A DNA stretch of 64,000 nucleotides from contig JAPFBL010001005.1 of NCBI GenBank assembly GCA_026182355.1, positions 1 through 64,000 on the forward strand, read 5' to 3'. The DNA comes from Hermatobates lingyangjiaoensis. Taxonomy: Eukaryota; Arthropoda; Insecta; Hemiptera; Hermatobatidae. This document shows positions 38,201 to 52,000 of this stretch, piece by piece. A model generated the notes under the pieces. That model searched no databases. It was given only the letters and a program-made list of their open reading frames with translations, and was not told the DNA's origin. A program made the position numbers and the translations under genes. The number at the start of each line of letters is the position of its first letter. The first letter of the stretch is position 1.

Positions 38201-41200
38201 ATTCTTGCATATAAAAAATGAAAATCATCATATTGATTGGACAGGAGCTAAATTTATTACCTATGAAAAATCAATGTTGTTAAGAAATATTATTGAATCG
38301 TCTCTAATTAAATTTAATAGATCTAATATTATAAACATTAGTAACGGTCTCTTCAAACTTGATACTTTCGTCACGAGGGCAATAGCCTCTTCAAAGAGGG
38401 TTGACAGCTAGCAGACAGTTTTTTACTTTTTCTTACTGTACTCCTTTGTTTCCCCAAACATCCCTTTCTGGACATTAGTCCTTTCCTGTGCTTTCACCCT
38501 TTTAAAATACCACTCTTCCCTCCCACTCTTCTCAACTCCTCACCAGATGTTTTCTGCATCTAGTGTTCAGTTGGGTTTTTGACTCTGACGAAGACCGCTT
38601 GGTACGGTTGAAAGATCTTAGTCTTGTTTTCCCATTTCTTATTGTGGTTTGATCATTGATATATATATATATATATATATATATTGGTATACTTTGGGAG
38701 CAGACCTTCTTTTAAACATACCTCATTAAAGATCTTGCCAACATTAAGTTTAGTATGTTTCCTACATACCTTTTCAAGGTTTCGAATGCTTCTTTTCCAT
38801 CTTTGTGGTATCATATAAATTAACTCACCGATTTTTTTATCTTTAAATATATTTTTCATTTTACATGTCCGACGTTTCAGTCTACGTTGACCATTCTCAA
38901 GGATTCTATATACAAGGTTTTTTTAACAATTCTAATAAATACTTATTTACAATAACAATTACATCACTTCTATCAAACATAACTAATAATACAATATTCT
39001 TTTAAAAAAACACTACCTTAATAAAATTGAGTAACAGGTTTGCTACAAAATTCCCTACATGAACTTTTTCACAACATTATTTAAATCACTAAATAGTTAT
39101 TTTTTACGAATGTAACTTTAAAATTCTGGAAAAACAACAGGACTGATCATTAAGGTTCGGCTTCTTTTCCTTTATGCATAATGATTCAATTATATGCAGC
39201 CTCGTGTGATTATCAAATAGATGGCGTTGCCATGGGTTCTCCCCTTGGAGTAACATTTGCAAACTTTTACATGTGCCATGTAGAGAATAGTGTGTTAACA
39301 CAAGAATCTATAGTCAAGCCCCATGTGTACTGCCGTTACGTTGATGACTGCTTCTTAGTGGTGAATAACGAACAAGAAATTGAGTGTTTAAAAAAAGCAC
39401 TTGAAGAGGCATCAGTTTTAAAATTCACAAAGGAATTCAGTGTCAACAATAATATCAACTTTCTGGATGTAAGAATAAACCAGAATTACAGGAAATATGA
39501 AACATCAGTATATGTTAAACCAACGCATGCAGGAGTTTATTTAAATGCACAAAGTGAGTGCCCAGAAAGATATAAAGATGGAACAATTAAGGCACTTATA
39601 CATAGAGCATTCAAGACATCGTCTGACTGGCCTCTATTCGACCAAGCAGTAGAAAGGATTAAACAAGTATTGGTCAACAATGGTTATAGTAACCAACACT
39701 TCGACAATATTTTAAGGAAATATATGAAGAATCTAAATTCAAACAATAATCAAGAGCATCAGCTGGGTGAAGAAGGAATAATACAAACGGTGTATTATAA
39801 GAATCAATTCTCTAATGAATATAAAAAGGATGAAAGAATTTTGAAGGCTATAATTAAAAGAAATACAACATGTGTTAACTCGGCAGACAAGCTAAATATT
39901 AGTATTTACTACAACAGTTCCTGCACAGCAAATATGATAATTAGGAACAGCCTAGAACAAAAAACACAACTACAAAAAACCAATGTAGTGTACAGATATA
40001 ATTGCACTATAGGAGACTGTGAGCTCCTAAAATCGAGCTATATTGGTTCTACGACGACAACACTTTCACGCAGACTTACGATGCATCTCGCAGCCGGAGG
40101 ACCAAAAGAACACACAATGAACATACATAAAAGCAGGCTAAGTAGAAAAATGCTGGAAGACAACATTGAAGTATTATATGCAGACAATAATCACACGAGG
40201 CTGCATATAATTGAATCATTATGCATAAAGGAAAAGAAGCCGAACCTTAATGATCAGTCCTGTTGTTTTTCCAGAATTTTAAAGTTACATTCGTAAAAAA
40301 TAACTATTTAGTGATTTAAATAATGTTGTGAAAAAGTTCATGTAGGGAATTTTGTAGCAAACCTGTTACTCAATTTTATTAAGGTAGTGTTTTTTTAAAA
40401 GAATATTGTATTATTAGTTATGTTTGATAGAAGTGATGTAATTGTTATTGTAAATAAGTATTTATTAGAATTGTTAAAAAAACCTTGTATATAGAATCCT
40501 TGAGAATGGTCAACGTAGACTGAAACGTCGGACATGTAAAATGAAAAATATATTTAAAGATAAAAAAATCGGTGAGTTAATTTATATGATACCACAAAGA
40601 TGGAAAAGAAGCATTCGAAACCTTGAAAAGGTATGTAGGAAACATACTAAACTTAATGTTGGCAAGATCTTTAATGAGGTATATATATATATATATATAT
40701 ATTGTTAAATAACGCCCCATATTTGACTTGTATCTGCTTCTTACACAATTTCTCCAGTTTCCGGAATTCCTTCCTCGTCTCTTCAGTAAAACTATAAAGT
40801 CTATCACCAATATTACTAGTCGACATGTTTCGAATGTACCACATTCATCATCAGGACAATAATGAGAGTAAACTATTACAAATAACATACTGCAGACTTC
40901 TATTAACAGGAAACCTACCAACACAGCATCATACCTAAATGCGAAGAGTGAATGCCCTCAACGGTATAAAGACGCCACTATCAGATCCCTAATCCACAGA
41001 ACATACAAGACCGCCTCAACCTGGGACCTTTTCAACAGTAATATTTTGTCAACCAAGCAAGCGTTAATCAACAATGGTTACTCAAACAAGTATTTCGACA
41101 ACATTCTAAGACGCTACCTCGAAAATAGATTCACTTCAGATAATAAGAGCCTAACAACAGGCACTAACCACAAAATATTCTACAAAAACCAATATACAGA

Positions 41201-42459
41201 TGAATATAAGACTGATGAACGTGTTTTGAAAAATATTATAAAAAGCCATGTTAAATGTATTAAGCCTGACGATAGTTTGACCCTGATAACTTACTACCAA
41301 AGCCCTTCAATAAGCAGTTTATTAATGAAAAATAGTCCTAGCGTAAAGGAGTCAAAAGAAACAAATCTTGTATATGAGTACTCATGTAATATCGGGAGCT
41401 GTGAGGCCCGTAAAAGCTCATATATAGGAATGACTTCGACTTCATTGTCTAGAAGAATTACTATGTACCTTTCTGCCGGCGCGCCAAAATGCCATACAAC
41501 AGCAGTCCATAAGACAAAACTCACAAGAGAAATGATGGTAAATTCCACGAAAATTATCGCTCGAGAAAGAAATCATTTTAAATTACAACTATTAGAAGCA
41601 ATAATTATTCAAGAAAAGCAACCAGCCATAAATATCCAAGTTAATAATTCTTGTCGAATTTTAAAACTATTTGCAAACAGAAACACCCAGATTAGCCAGG
41701 TAGTAGGTGAGCCCAACCACCCTACCTTAATCCCCCATAATGCGCCGTGATACAGGGGATGCCCTGTAAACTTTCCATTAATAATCCATCTCTATATATA
41801 TAACTAGCTTTCCTACTATTACTCTCATTATTGTCCTGATGATGAATGTGGTACATTCGAAACATGTCGACTAGTAATATTGGTGATAGACTTTATAGTT
41901 TTACTGAAGAGACGAGGAAGGAATTCCGGAAACTGGAGAAATTGTGTAAGAAGCAGATACAAGCCAAATATGGGGCGTTATTTAACAATATATGTTTAAA
42001 TGAAGGACTGCTTCCAACTTTTACAAATATATATATACATAAGAAAAATAGTATGTGAATTTTTCTTTGTAAAATAATTTATAATGTAATACTCCGTTTT
42101 TCTGTTTAAAAATTTATACTTCTACCTCTGAAAAAGGTTTTAAATAAAGACCGAAACGTTGGCAATGAGAGTTTAATTTGAACTTGAAGAACTGACCGAG
42201 TCCCGATAAACTATAGTTTTGTTTCTATTCCACGGTCGATACTTTTATCAATATTTATATATAAAAAGATTTCACATAAACACGTGAAATAACAATCAAT
42301 GATCAAACTACAATAAGAAATGGGAAAACAAGACTAAGATATTTCAACCGTAACAAGCGGTCTTCGTCAGAAGTTGGTTTTTTGACTCTGACGAAGACCG
42401 CTTGTTACGGTTGAAAGATCTTAGTCTTGTTTTCCCATTTCTTATTGTGGTTTGATTAT

Positions 42460-42498
<39 letters not shown>

Positions 42499-43185
42499 AC
42501 ATAATTTATAGCGAACCTGTTTATCGGTGATGTCATCGAGTTTAATGATCTTGCTATCCTATATATATAAAATTATTTCACCTATTTATGATTTTGACAA
42601 AATGATGACGACAACTATGATTAATAATGATGGAACAATTAAAATGTCAATAATAAAAAAAAAAAAAGCTGATAGGAAGTAGAGTTTGGTGACACACGTC
42701 AACTGTCAACACACATGCAAGAGTGACGCAAGCGAAAACTTTAATTTGCAAATTATTAGATATTTCTAGTACCTCACTACAACAGTACATTAATTACTAT
42801 TTCAAAAATAGCAACTGTTTCTAAAGATAAGAAATAGTTTAAAAAAATTTGATTGATACTTTGAGGAAATGCAATTACAGAAATGATTCATTCAATATAG
42901 CATATGTGATATCAAATCAATGTATGGCCTAAATATTTATTAATAAAACTAAAGAAAATCAAGGGCATTTAATATGTATCTATGAGTAAACATGTAATAT
43001 GTTTTATATACATATATATATATGTATATATATATTATTATATTAATGTTCAAACAACAATAAGAAATGGGAAGAAAAGACTAAGCTCTTAGAATCATAA
43101 CAAGCGGTCTTTGTCAGAGTTTAAAACCCAACTGATTGTTTGTTGATTGTTCACTGTTGCTTCACGTGTTTATTTTGAAATCTTG

Positions 43186-43241
<56 letters not shown>

Positions 43242-44039
43242 CACAAAGGAAAGAGAACAACCGATAAAAACACTGAGAAAAACCGATAAAACCGAAGAGA
43301 AAGAAACTGATACTAGTACAGAAATCTTTCCGTAGTTTAACAATAAATAAATTATCAAAGTAAAAAGCAATAATTGTACCCAGAGTATTACTACTAATTT
43401 GAAGGCAATAGCAATCCATCCCAGAGGATATTTTTACAGTACTTAGTCTAGCCTGTAAAATTTGTATTGAGATTGAAGGAGAGAGAGAAAAGAAGTTCTA
43501 TGATCAACCTAATATCTTGGAGCCCTCAGGCTGGTTAATAGTGGTTTAGAGAGATGCAAATAGGGGATTATAATATTATTATAATTATTATTATTATAAA
43601 TTATAATTTGATTTCCTAGTTGAATTTTCAGTTCATTGGAAACATAGCTATTAAGTTAGACAAACGCAAATCTAGTATCATAGTTTCAGCCTTTATGTCA
43701 CATGGTGGTTGAGTTTACTTTGCTGGCATAATTTTGCGGACAAAGCGATAGACAGAAATGGTTTTATGTGTGGATTCGGTTTCTGTATTTTATGAAACGT
43801 AAAGATAATTTAAAATGAATCAGTTATAAGCAATGTACGGAAAAACCTTTCTTTTATTTATATAGATTAATTAATAATTAAATTAAAAATTAAAGACCAA
43901 TATAATACTTAGTATTTATGTTTCAAATTGTTATACCTCAAAAAAAACCGAAAGGTTGGGATTGAGAGTTGAACTTGAAATTGATGAACTGGCCGAGTCG
44001 TGATAAATTTGAATTTTGTTTCTATGTCATGGTCATAGT

Positions 44040-44077
<38 letters not shown>

Positions 44078-44189
44078 TGTGTTCTCTAATCGGGGTTCGG
44101 TCAATTTTTGAATTTTGGTCAAAATTGACCGAACCCCGATTAGAGAACACACCTATTCTATCAAACGGTCGATATATTATTGAATCTGT

Positions 44190-44221
<32 letters not shown>

Positions 44222-45990
44222 ATATATATATCAATGATCAAACCACAATAAGAAATGCGGAAACAAGAAAACTAAGATCTTTCAACCGTAACAAGCGGTC
44301 TTCGTCAGAGTCAAAAACCCAACCGCAGACTCTGACGAAGACCGCTTGTTACGGTTGAAAGATCTTTGTCTTGTTTTCCATTTCTTATTGTGGTTTCATC
44401 ATAAATATGTATATATACGAGTTCTAAATTCAAGAAGAGTAACACACAGAGTAAGGAAACACACAGACTCAAATTTTCGGGTAATCCGTCTTCAGGAGAA
44501 AAGAGAAAGGGAGACGAAGCACGTTGTAGACGCAATGGCAAGTAACCAAACCGGCAACCACCAGTGGTGTCAACCGTACCCGGTCTTAAAATATAGAATT
44601 AGGAGAAGATATAAACAGAAATTCAGATAAGCGATATTATTGGGTAAATATATAAATTATATAAAAATTATAAGCAATAGAAAATAAAAAGAAACAAAAG
44701 TTAAATGAAATAATAGTAAAAAAACAGTAAGTAAGTAATAATAGGCCCCATAGTGTAGATGATCTCTATTGTTTGGGAAGAAGTATGCATCACGGGCAAG
44801 TCATTTTTTTACCGTTTTTTTAAAAAACTATCTTTCTCCTAAACTGCTAACACTAGAGGTTTGAAATTTTGACATTATCTTTGAGATTACAAATGCAATA
44901 AACAAAAAATATATTCAGAATTTTAAAAAGAACGGGAAATCTTTTTTTCAATAAAATGTAAAAATTTTGTCTTATAATTCAATCTCAAAGATTGTGAGAG
45001 CGATGCAAGCCATACCGTTTGACGGATCAAAATGAAACAATACCTAAATATAGACCATTATATGGAGAATAAGATGAGATATTTTGTTTGACTATTGCGT
45101 TCACCATTGAGTGCTAAAGTACAATTTCTGTTTTCAGAAAATGTTTTTTGACGCTAAAGGGCTCATTTAAAAACAATGAAAATTTGACCAAAAATAGAAC
45201 AAAAAATTAGCAATTTATAAAAAAAAAACATGAAATTTGGATCGCGGCAAAGAGTTATAAAATAATAAAGCTATAAAAACTGTTTGTTTGTCCTGGACTA
45301 AGGGATCACCTGCTTTACTTGTCAAATTTTTGATATTTTTTTACAATGTTTACATTGACTTGGAATTTTTTTAAGCGAATCCACTGAGATAAAATTGATA
45401 TAATAAAGAAAAATTTAAATAATTTATTGACTTATACGACATATAAGAGGAATAATATTATATTATATATATATATTGTATATTGACAATCACTATCTGT
45501 ACTACCTCAGGAATGAAAGACTAATAAACATCTCCTATTTAGATGATTATATTATGCTTAAATGAGACGTTATATATTATATACCAAAGAAGGTTGATAT
45601 TAACTTTACTTATTGTAAAGTTGAGTGTAGGCCACTGCAGATTTTTTTTATTAACATCATAAAAGGGCTTACAATAATGTTGGAGTCGATCTTTTGAAAT
45701 ATCCTCGTGTCGGATTATCAAGAATACTGGTTCATCAGCCCTACTTTAAAAGAACAATATAAATAAAAACCTAATTTAAAAGAACAATGTAAATAAAAAC
45801 CTAATTTAAAAGAACACAGCGTGATTCCTCTTCCTGTGTTGTATATTGAAGAGAATGTTGAGATATTTGAATATTGAATAAGGTAAGGTATTTTGTCTTT
45901 GAAATGAATTATGAATTGTTAGATTCATGATTTAAGTCACATTTTGTGTTCAATCCTGCTTGAAAAAGCACCAGAAAGTTTATAGTTTAT

Positions 45991-46046
<56 letters not shown>

Positions 46047-49000
46047 GAATTTAAAAAAGAACACATAGAAAGGAAACCACTGAACTCACTACTATATTTC
46101 GATGGCCTCGTCTTCAGGAAAAGAAGTGAATCGCTCCAAAGGCTGATAACGACTGACTTGGCGTTCGAACTGAAGCACTCAAACAGTGTAGCCAACTTTC
46201 GGAGGAAAGGTAGACAGGGAAGATAAATAGATAAAAGCCAAATAAAAATTAAAAAATGAAAACATTTAACTAAAATAAAATTAAAAGCTGATAACAACTT
46301 TAAAAAAAAAATAAAATAAAATAAAAAATAAAAATAAATCAACGATTGAGGTTAAGCCCAGGAGCCGATCTACCGCCCAGAAGACTAATAAGTGCTTCTT
46401 CTGAAGCTCTCAGAGTAACTTTCGAATTAGTCTGATCAATCTGCCTCAGGACCTGTACACGGAAACAGTCATTAAAACTGAGTCCGTGAGAACTGGCATG
46501 AGTAGCAACGGGAAGGTCACTGCGTTTGCCAACGGATGACCTGTGATTATTCATACGCAGGCTTAGCTTGGTGGAAGCCAAACCCACATAAAAAGAATCA
46601 CACTGGGTGCAATCCAAACGGTAAACGCAGTTACCAGAGGTACAAGAGGTCTTGTGAGAGATAGGGTAGGTGCGTTTACTATGGAAGGAGGTAAAGGAAG
46701 GAACAGGATTGATGATAGGACAAGTAAGACATCCACGACGTCCACATTGAACCATACCACCAGCAGTTTTTGGAGGCTTAGGAGAAGAGATGTGAGAGAA
46801 GATAGATTGAAGATTAGCAGGTTTGCGATAGGAAATGGAAGGTGGCTCACTAAAGACTGAAGAAGTACAGGAGGAAGAAGAAAGAATAGGGAAAAACTCC
46901 CTGACAACTGCACCCAGCCTATGAGCACCAGGAAAATAAGTGGTGATGAGGAAATTAGAGTCACTGCGATCCCTCCTAGGACCTGAATTATGATGAACGT
47001 CTGCAGGGACTATACGGTTGTTAATGAAATTAGAAGGATATCCTCGGTCAGAAAATTTCTGTTTCAATAAATCTATTTGGAAGGAACGATCTTTTATTCT
47101 GCTACAAATTTTGTGGAGGCGTATGGACAATGATCTGGGGATAGCTTTTTTTACGTGGGAGGGATGGCAACTATTGAAATAAAGGTACTGCTGGGCGTTA
47201 GTAGGCTTGATATGGACAGATGTAGAAAGATGACCCCCATCGTAGGTGACGCTGACATCCAAAAATGTAATAAGGTTATTGGACACTTGATGAGTAAAGA
47301 AAATAGATGAAGAGAAGGAATTAAGTGACGTAAGGAACTGATCTAACTCATGCTTACCATGGGGCCACAGGAAAAAAATATCATCTATGTATCGTACGTA
47401 AAGGATGGGGAGGAGATCGCGAGTGGCAAGGAAATCTTGTTCCAGCTTCGCCATGAAAAGATTTGCAAAGGAAGGAGCCATGATCGTGCCCATAGCCGTT
47501 CCCCTGATCTGAGGGTAATAATTACCATCAAAACAGAAGACATTATGTCTAGGGACAAAATCAGCTAACTGAACAATGAATGTTGAATATTCAGTTGAAT
47601 TCCCCGGACAACCCATAGAAAACTGTATATAAGGACCAACGTCTGGGCCATTTCCTTGCCTGAAGATAACCAGAGAATGGTTGAAATATGTCGCAAATAC
47701 CACCACCAGGTCAACAGTGCAGAACGTTTCATCACCTACCAGCCACCCATCAATAGCAGCAATAACATTCAACTGAAGCAAAAACATGAACATAAGAAAC
47801 CTAAGAGAACAATAAACAAAACCTACAACTTGAAGATGTTTCTACGAGAAGAAGTTGGAATCCAGTGTCAACATCTCTTAATAACCAAGAGGGACTGTGC
47901 AACCTCTACCCCTGTTGGCATGAAGATGAAGGCGGCTTTTCGCAGTAAACAACCGAGAGTATCAATTAAAAACCTAGCAATATCCGTAACAGAAAATAGT
48001 AAACAACAACAACACCCAACCACCACAAAAATCAAAAATAGAAAGGGAACAGGAGTTCACTGTAAAGTGAGGCTAATGTTTTCTGCCAAAAAACTGGACC
48101 AGACTAACTTTTTGGACGTCCAAGTTTTTGACCAGTTAAGATGTTAGTTCACTATCTATCTATTGTTACTTCATTTTATATAATGTAAATTTCATCATTT
48201 TTCTAATTCAAAAATTCTGACTTCTGCAAGTTCATAAAAATGTTTATTGCTTTTCTATTACTTCTACTTGTATATATATTTTTGTTTTTTCACAACTGTA
48301 ATATTCCATTTTGATGTTAGTTATATGTTGATGTTTATATATGATTTCTTGTCATCCTTTGTTTGTAGGCCTATGAAAAAGGTTTTAAATAAAACCGAAA
48401 CGTCGGCATTGAGAGTTTGATTTTGATCCTGGAAAATTGACCGAATCCCGATTACATTATACACCTATTCTATCCAACGGTTGATATATTATTGAATTAT
48501 ATATATATATATATATATACATAACATAATTTATAGCGAACCTGTTTATCGGTGATGTCATCGAGTTTAATGATCTTGCTATCCTCTGTAGAAGTTTCTT
48601 CAACAGTTTTATCTGTTTCCTTTTCTTCTTTATGCGTCTCTTCCCTTTCGTCACCTATTTTCTAAACAACATAACAGGCAATTAATAAGCGTGAATTTCT
48701 TATTACAAATGATATAAAACGATCAACTAAAACTATACACAAAGCATTAGGCAAATATTAAGTCCATGTCTTCATTAATATTTGACATTTCTTTGTGAAC
48801 TTATATTAAGTTCACTATTTCCTTCTAATCTGTGAAATAATGCAGTGTCCCCATCAAAATTACTAAAGCCCTAAATGCCTGGCCTCTCTAGTAATGATGC
48901 CACTTATGTGGCGAAATATACAGTTCACTGAATCCCTTTCCCCTAAACTGTGAAATAACTCACTGTCTCGATCAAAATTACTAAAATACTAATTGTTTAG

Positions 49001-52000
49001 TATGACTAGTAATCTTGCCCCTTATGTGGTCGGTCAATTATACTAGTATGACTAGTAATCTTGCCCCTTATGTGGTCGGTCAATTATACTAGTATGACTA
49101 GTAATCTTGCCCCTTATGTGGTCGGTCAATTATACTAGTATGACTAGTAATCTTGCCCCTTATGTGGTCGGTCAATTATACTAGTATGACTAGTAATCTT
49201 GCCCCTTATGTGGTCGGTCAATTATACTAGTATGACTAGTAATCTTGCCCCTTATGTGGTCGGTCAATTATACTAGTATGACTAGTAATCTTGCCCTTAT
49301 GTGGTCGGTCAATTATACTAGTATGACTAGTAATCTTGCCCCTTATGTGGTCGGTCAATTATACTAGTATGACTAGTAATCTTGCCCCTTATGTGGTCGG
49401 TCAATTATACTAGTATGACTAGTAATCTTGCCCCTTATGTGGTCGGTCAATTATACTAGTATGTCTAGTAATGTTGCCCCTTATGTGGTCGGTCAATTAT
49501 ACAGTTCACTGAGTCCCTTTCCTCTATACCAGGGCTTCTTAAACTGTGGGTCGCGACCCCCAGGGGGGTCGCAAAGATCTGATACTTTTCAATCATTATA
49601 AATAAAATTTTAAAATTAGTATACACACTACGTACAAATATAAATCATACAAAATACTATTGTAGTTTCCAATTATATATATGTGAAATGAATGGGTACG
49701 TATTCTTTAATCCTTATTTTATTTACATTGTAAAATAGTGCGATATTACATCTACATGTACGGTTAATATATATTTCATTATATGGAGGAGGGGGTCGTT
49801 TAAAATTTCCTAAGCTTGAAGGGGGTCGCTATATAAAAAAGTTTAAGAAACCCTGCTCTATACTATGAAATAACTCACAGTCTCGATCAGACTTCACGTA
49901 GTACCGATACCCCACATAAGAGGTCGTGACTTTGGGTCTAATGGGACACTCTCCTACCTTTACTTTGGCTTCCACATCGTCCAATCCCCGTAACCCCACA
50001 TAAGAGGTCATGACTTAAGGTCTAATGTTGATACTCTCCTACCTTTACTTTGGCTTCTGCATCGTCTCTTCCCCGATACCCCACATAAGAGGTCATGACT
50101 TAAGGTCTAATGTTGACACTCTCCTACCTTTACTTTGGCTCCCACATCGTCCCTTCCCCGACACCCCACATAAGAGGTCATGACTTAAGGACTAATGGGA
50201 CACTCTCCTACCTTTACTTTGGCTTCTGCATCGTCTCTTCCCCGACACACCACATAAGAGGTCATGACTTAAGGTCTAATGTTGACACTCTCCTACCTTT
50301 ACTTTGGCTTCCACATCGTCCCTTCCCCGTAACCCCACATAAGAGGTCGTGACTTTGGGTCTAATGTGGACACTCTCCTACCTTTACTTTGACTTCTACA
50401 TCGTCTCTTCCCCGACACCCCACATAAGAGGTCGTGACTTTGCGTCTAATGTGGACACTCTCCTACCTTTACTTTGACTTCCGCATCGTCTCTTCCCCGT
50501 AACCCCACATAAGAGGTCGTGACTTTGCGTCTAATGTGGACACTCTCCTACCTTTACTTTGACTTCCGCATCGTCTCTTCCCCGTAACCCCACATAAGAG
50601 GTCGTGACTTTGCGTCTAATGTGGACACTCTCCTACCTTTACTTTGACTTCCGCATCGTCCCTTCCCCGTAACCCCACATAAGAGGTCGTGACTTTGCGT
50701 CTAATGTGGACACTCTCCTACCTTTACTTTGACTTCCGCATCGTCTCTTCCCCGTAACCCCACATAAGAGGTCGTGACTTTGCGTCTAATGTGGACACTC
50801 TCCTACCTTTACTTTGGATTCCACATCGTCCCTTCCCCGTAACCCCACATAAGAGGTCTTGACTTTGGGTCTAATGTGGACACTCTCCTACCTTTACTTT
50901 GGATTCCACATCGTCCCTTCCCCGTAACCCCACATAAGAGGTCGTGACTTGCGTCTAATGTGGACATTTCTCCTACCTTTACTTTAGCTTCTGCATCGTC
51001 TCTTCCCCGTAACCCCACATAAGATGTCGTGACTTTGGGTCTAATGTGGACACTCTCCTACCTTTACTTTGGATTCCACATCGTCCCTTCCCCGTAACCC
51101 CACATAAGAGGTCGTGACTTTGCGTCTAATGTGGATATTTTTCCTACCTTTACTTTAGCTTCTGCATCGTCTCTTCCATTCTCTGTCAGCTTCCTCTTGT
51201 TCTCCTTCTTTGATTCATCCTTTAAAATGTCAGAAGATGACACATTGTTCTCATCATTCATTATTTCATTCTGAAATAGAATATAGATCGAATAATTAAT
51301 ATGATTCCACATAACACGTGAAATAACAATCAATTATCAAACCACAATAAGAAATCTCAAACAAGACTAAGATCTTTCAACCGGAACAACCTGTCTTCAT
51401 CAGAGTCAAAAAACCAGTTGGGTTTTTGACTCTGATGAAGACCGCTTTTTACGGTTGAAAGATCTTAGTCTTGTTTCCCATTTCATATTGTGGTTTGATA
51501 ATTGATTCTTCCTTCATTATAAGAAGCATATTTTATTTTCTCTCTTGTTTACTCTAAATTTAATAAAGCATACTTTAGTAATACGTAAATTTAAAAATAC
51601 AGTATCATTTACAGTTGCAATGGTTATTTCTCTCTCTATTTACGTGGTATATTACATTAGTCATGTCATGACGTATTTCAACATTAATTTAATAAGTACA
51701 AAAAATAGTTTTTCAATGTTAATTATGACTGATACGTGCGTAGTATTAGGCAACGCTTTAGGTTGTACTGGATTTCCTACAAAGATATCAATGCAACCTA
51801 ATGATACCCAGTTCGGTTGCATGGATGTCCTAATTATCCATGCAACCTAATAATGCCTCGTTAGGTTGCACGGATGTCCTAATTATCCATGCGACCTAAT
51901 GATACCCAGTTAGGTTGCATGGATGTCCTAATTATCCATGCAACCTAATGATGCCCAGTTAGGTTGCATAGATGTCCTAATTATCCATGCAACCTAATGA

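Larger units (their letters stand above)
36160..38660. mobile_element. PLE family A snap-back copy (2.5-kb palindrome)
   Basis: The left arm about 36165-37125 is the reverse complement of about 37740-38655. Every stretch I compared is identical, including both 216-residue translations. The arms carry the whole 3' end: pLTR with hammerhead-like core, 3' UTR and GIY-YIG domain. The ~615-bp spacer holds reverse-transcriptase motifs in plus orientation. (TA)n flanks both outer ends. Confidence 0.9.
40698..42045. mobile_element. PLE snap-back copy 3
   Basis: The arms 40702-40872 and 41820-41992 are reverse complements, containing the N-terminal tip (RKLEKLCKKQIQAKYGALF) and the hammerhead-like core. 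The right arm runs on to 'NEGLLPTFTNIYI' and (TA)n at 42040. The left arm stops at TTGTTAAATAAC next to (TA)n. Confidence 0.85.

Noticed and set aside
47656..48147. A 163-codon plus-strand frame that could be taken as a gene
   Set aside because: It runs antisense through the PLE ORF start and then through unrelated PLE scraps. Its text shows no domain and its junctions coincide with element boundaries.
50110..51018. Repetitive frames with 'LYFGSHIVPSPTPHIRG' or 'GRDDAEAKVKVGE' peptides
   Set aside because: They are translations of the 85-bp minisatellite. Only the copy ending at 51148 is real coding. The period of 85 is not a multiple of three, so no repeat protein can be read through it.
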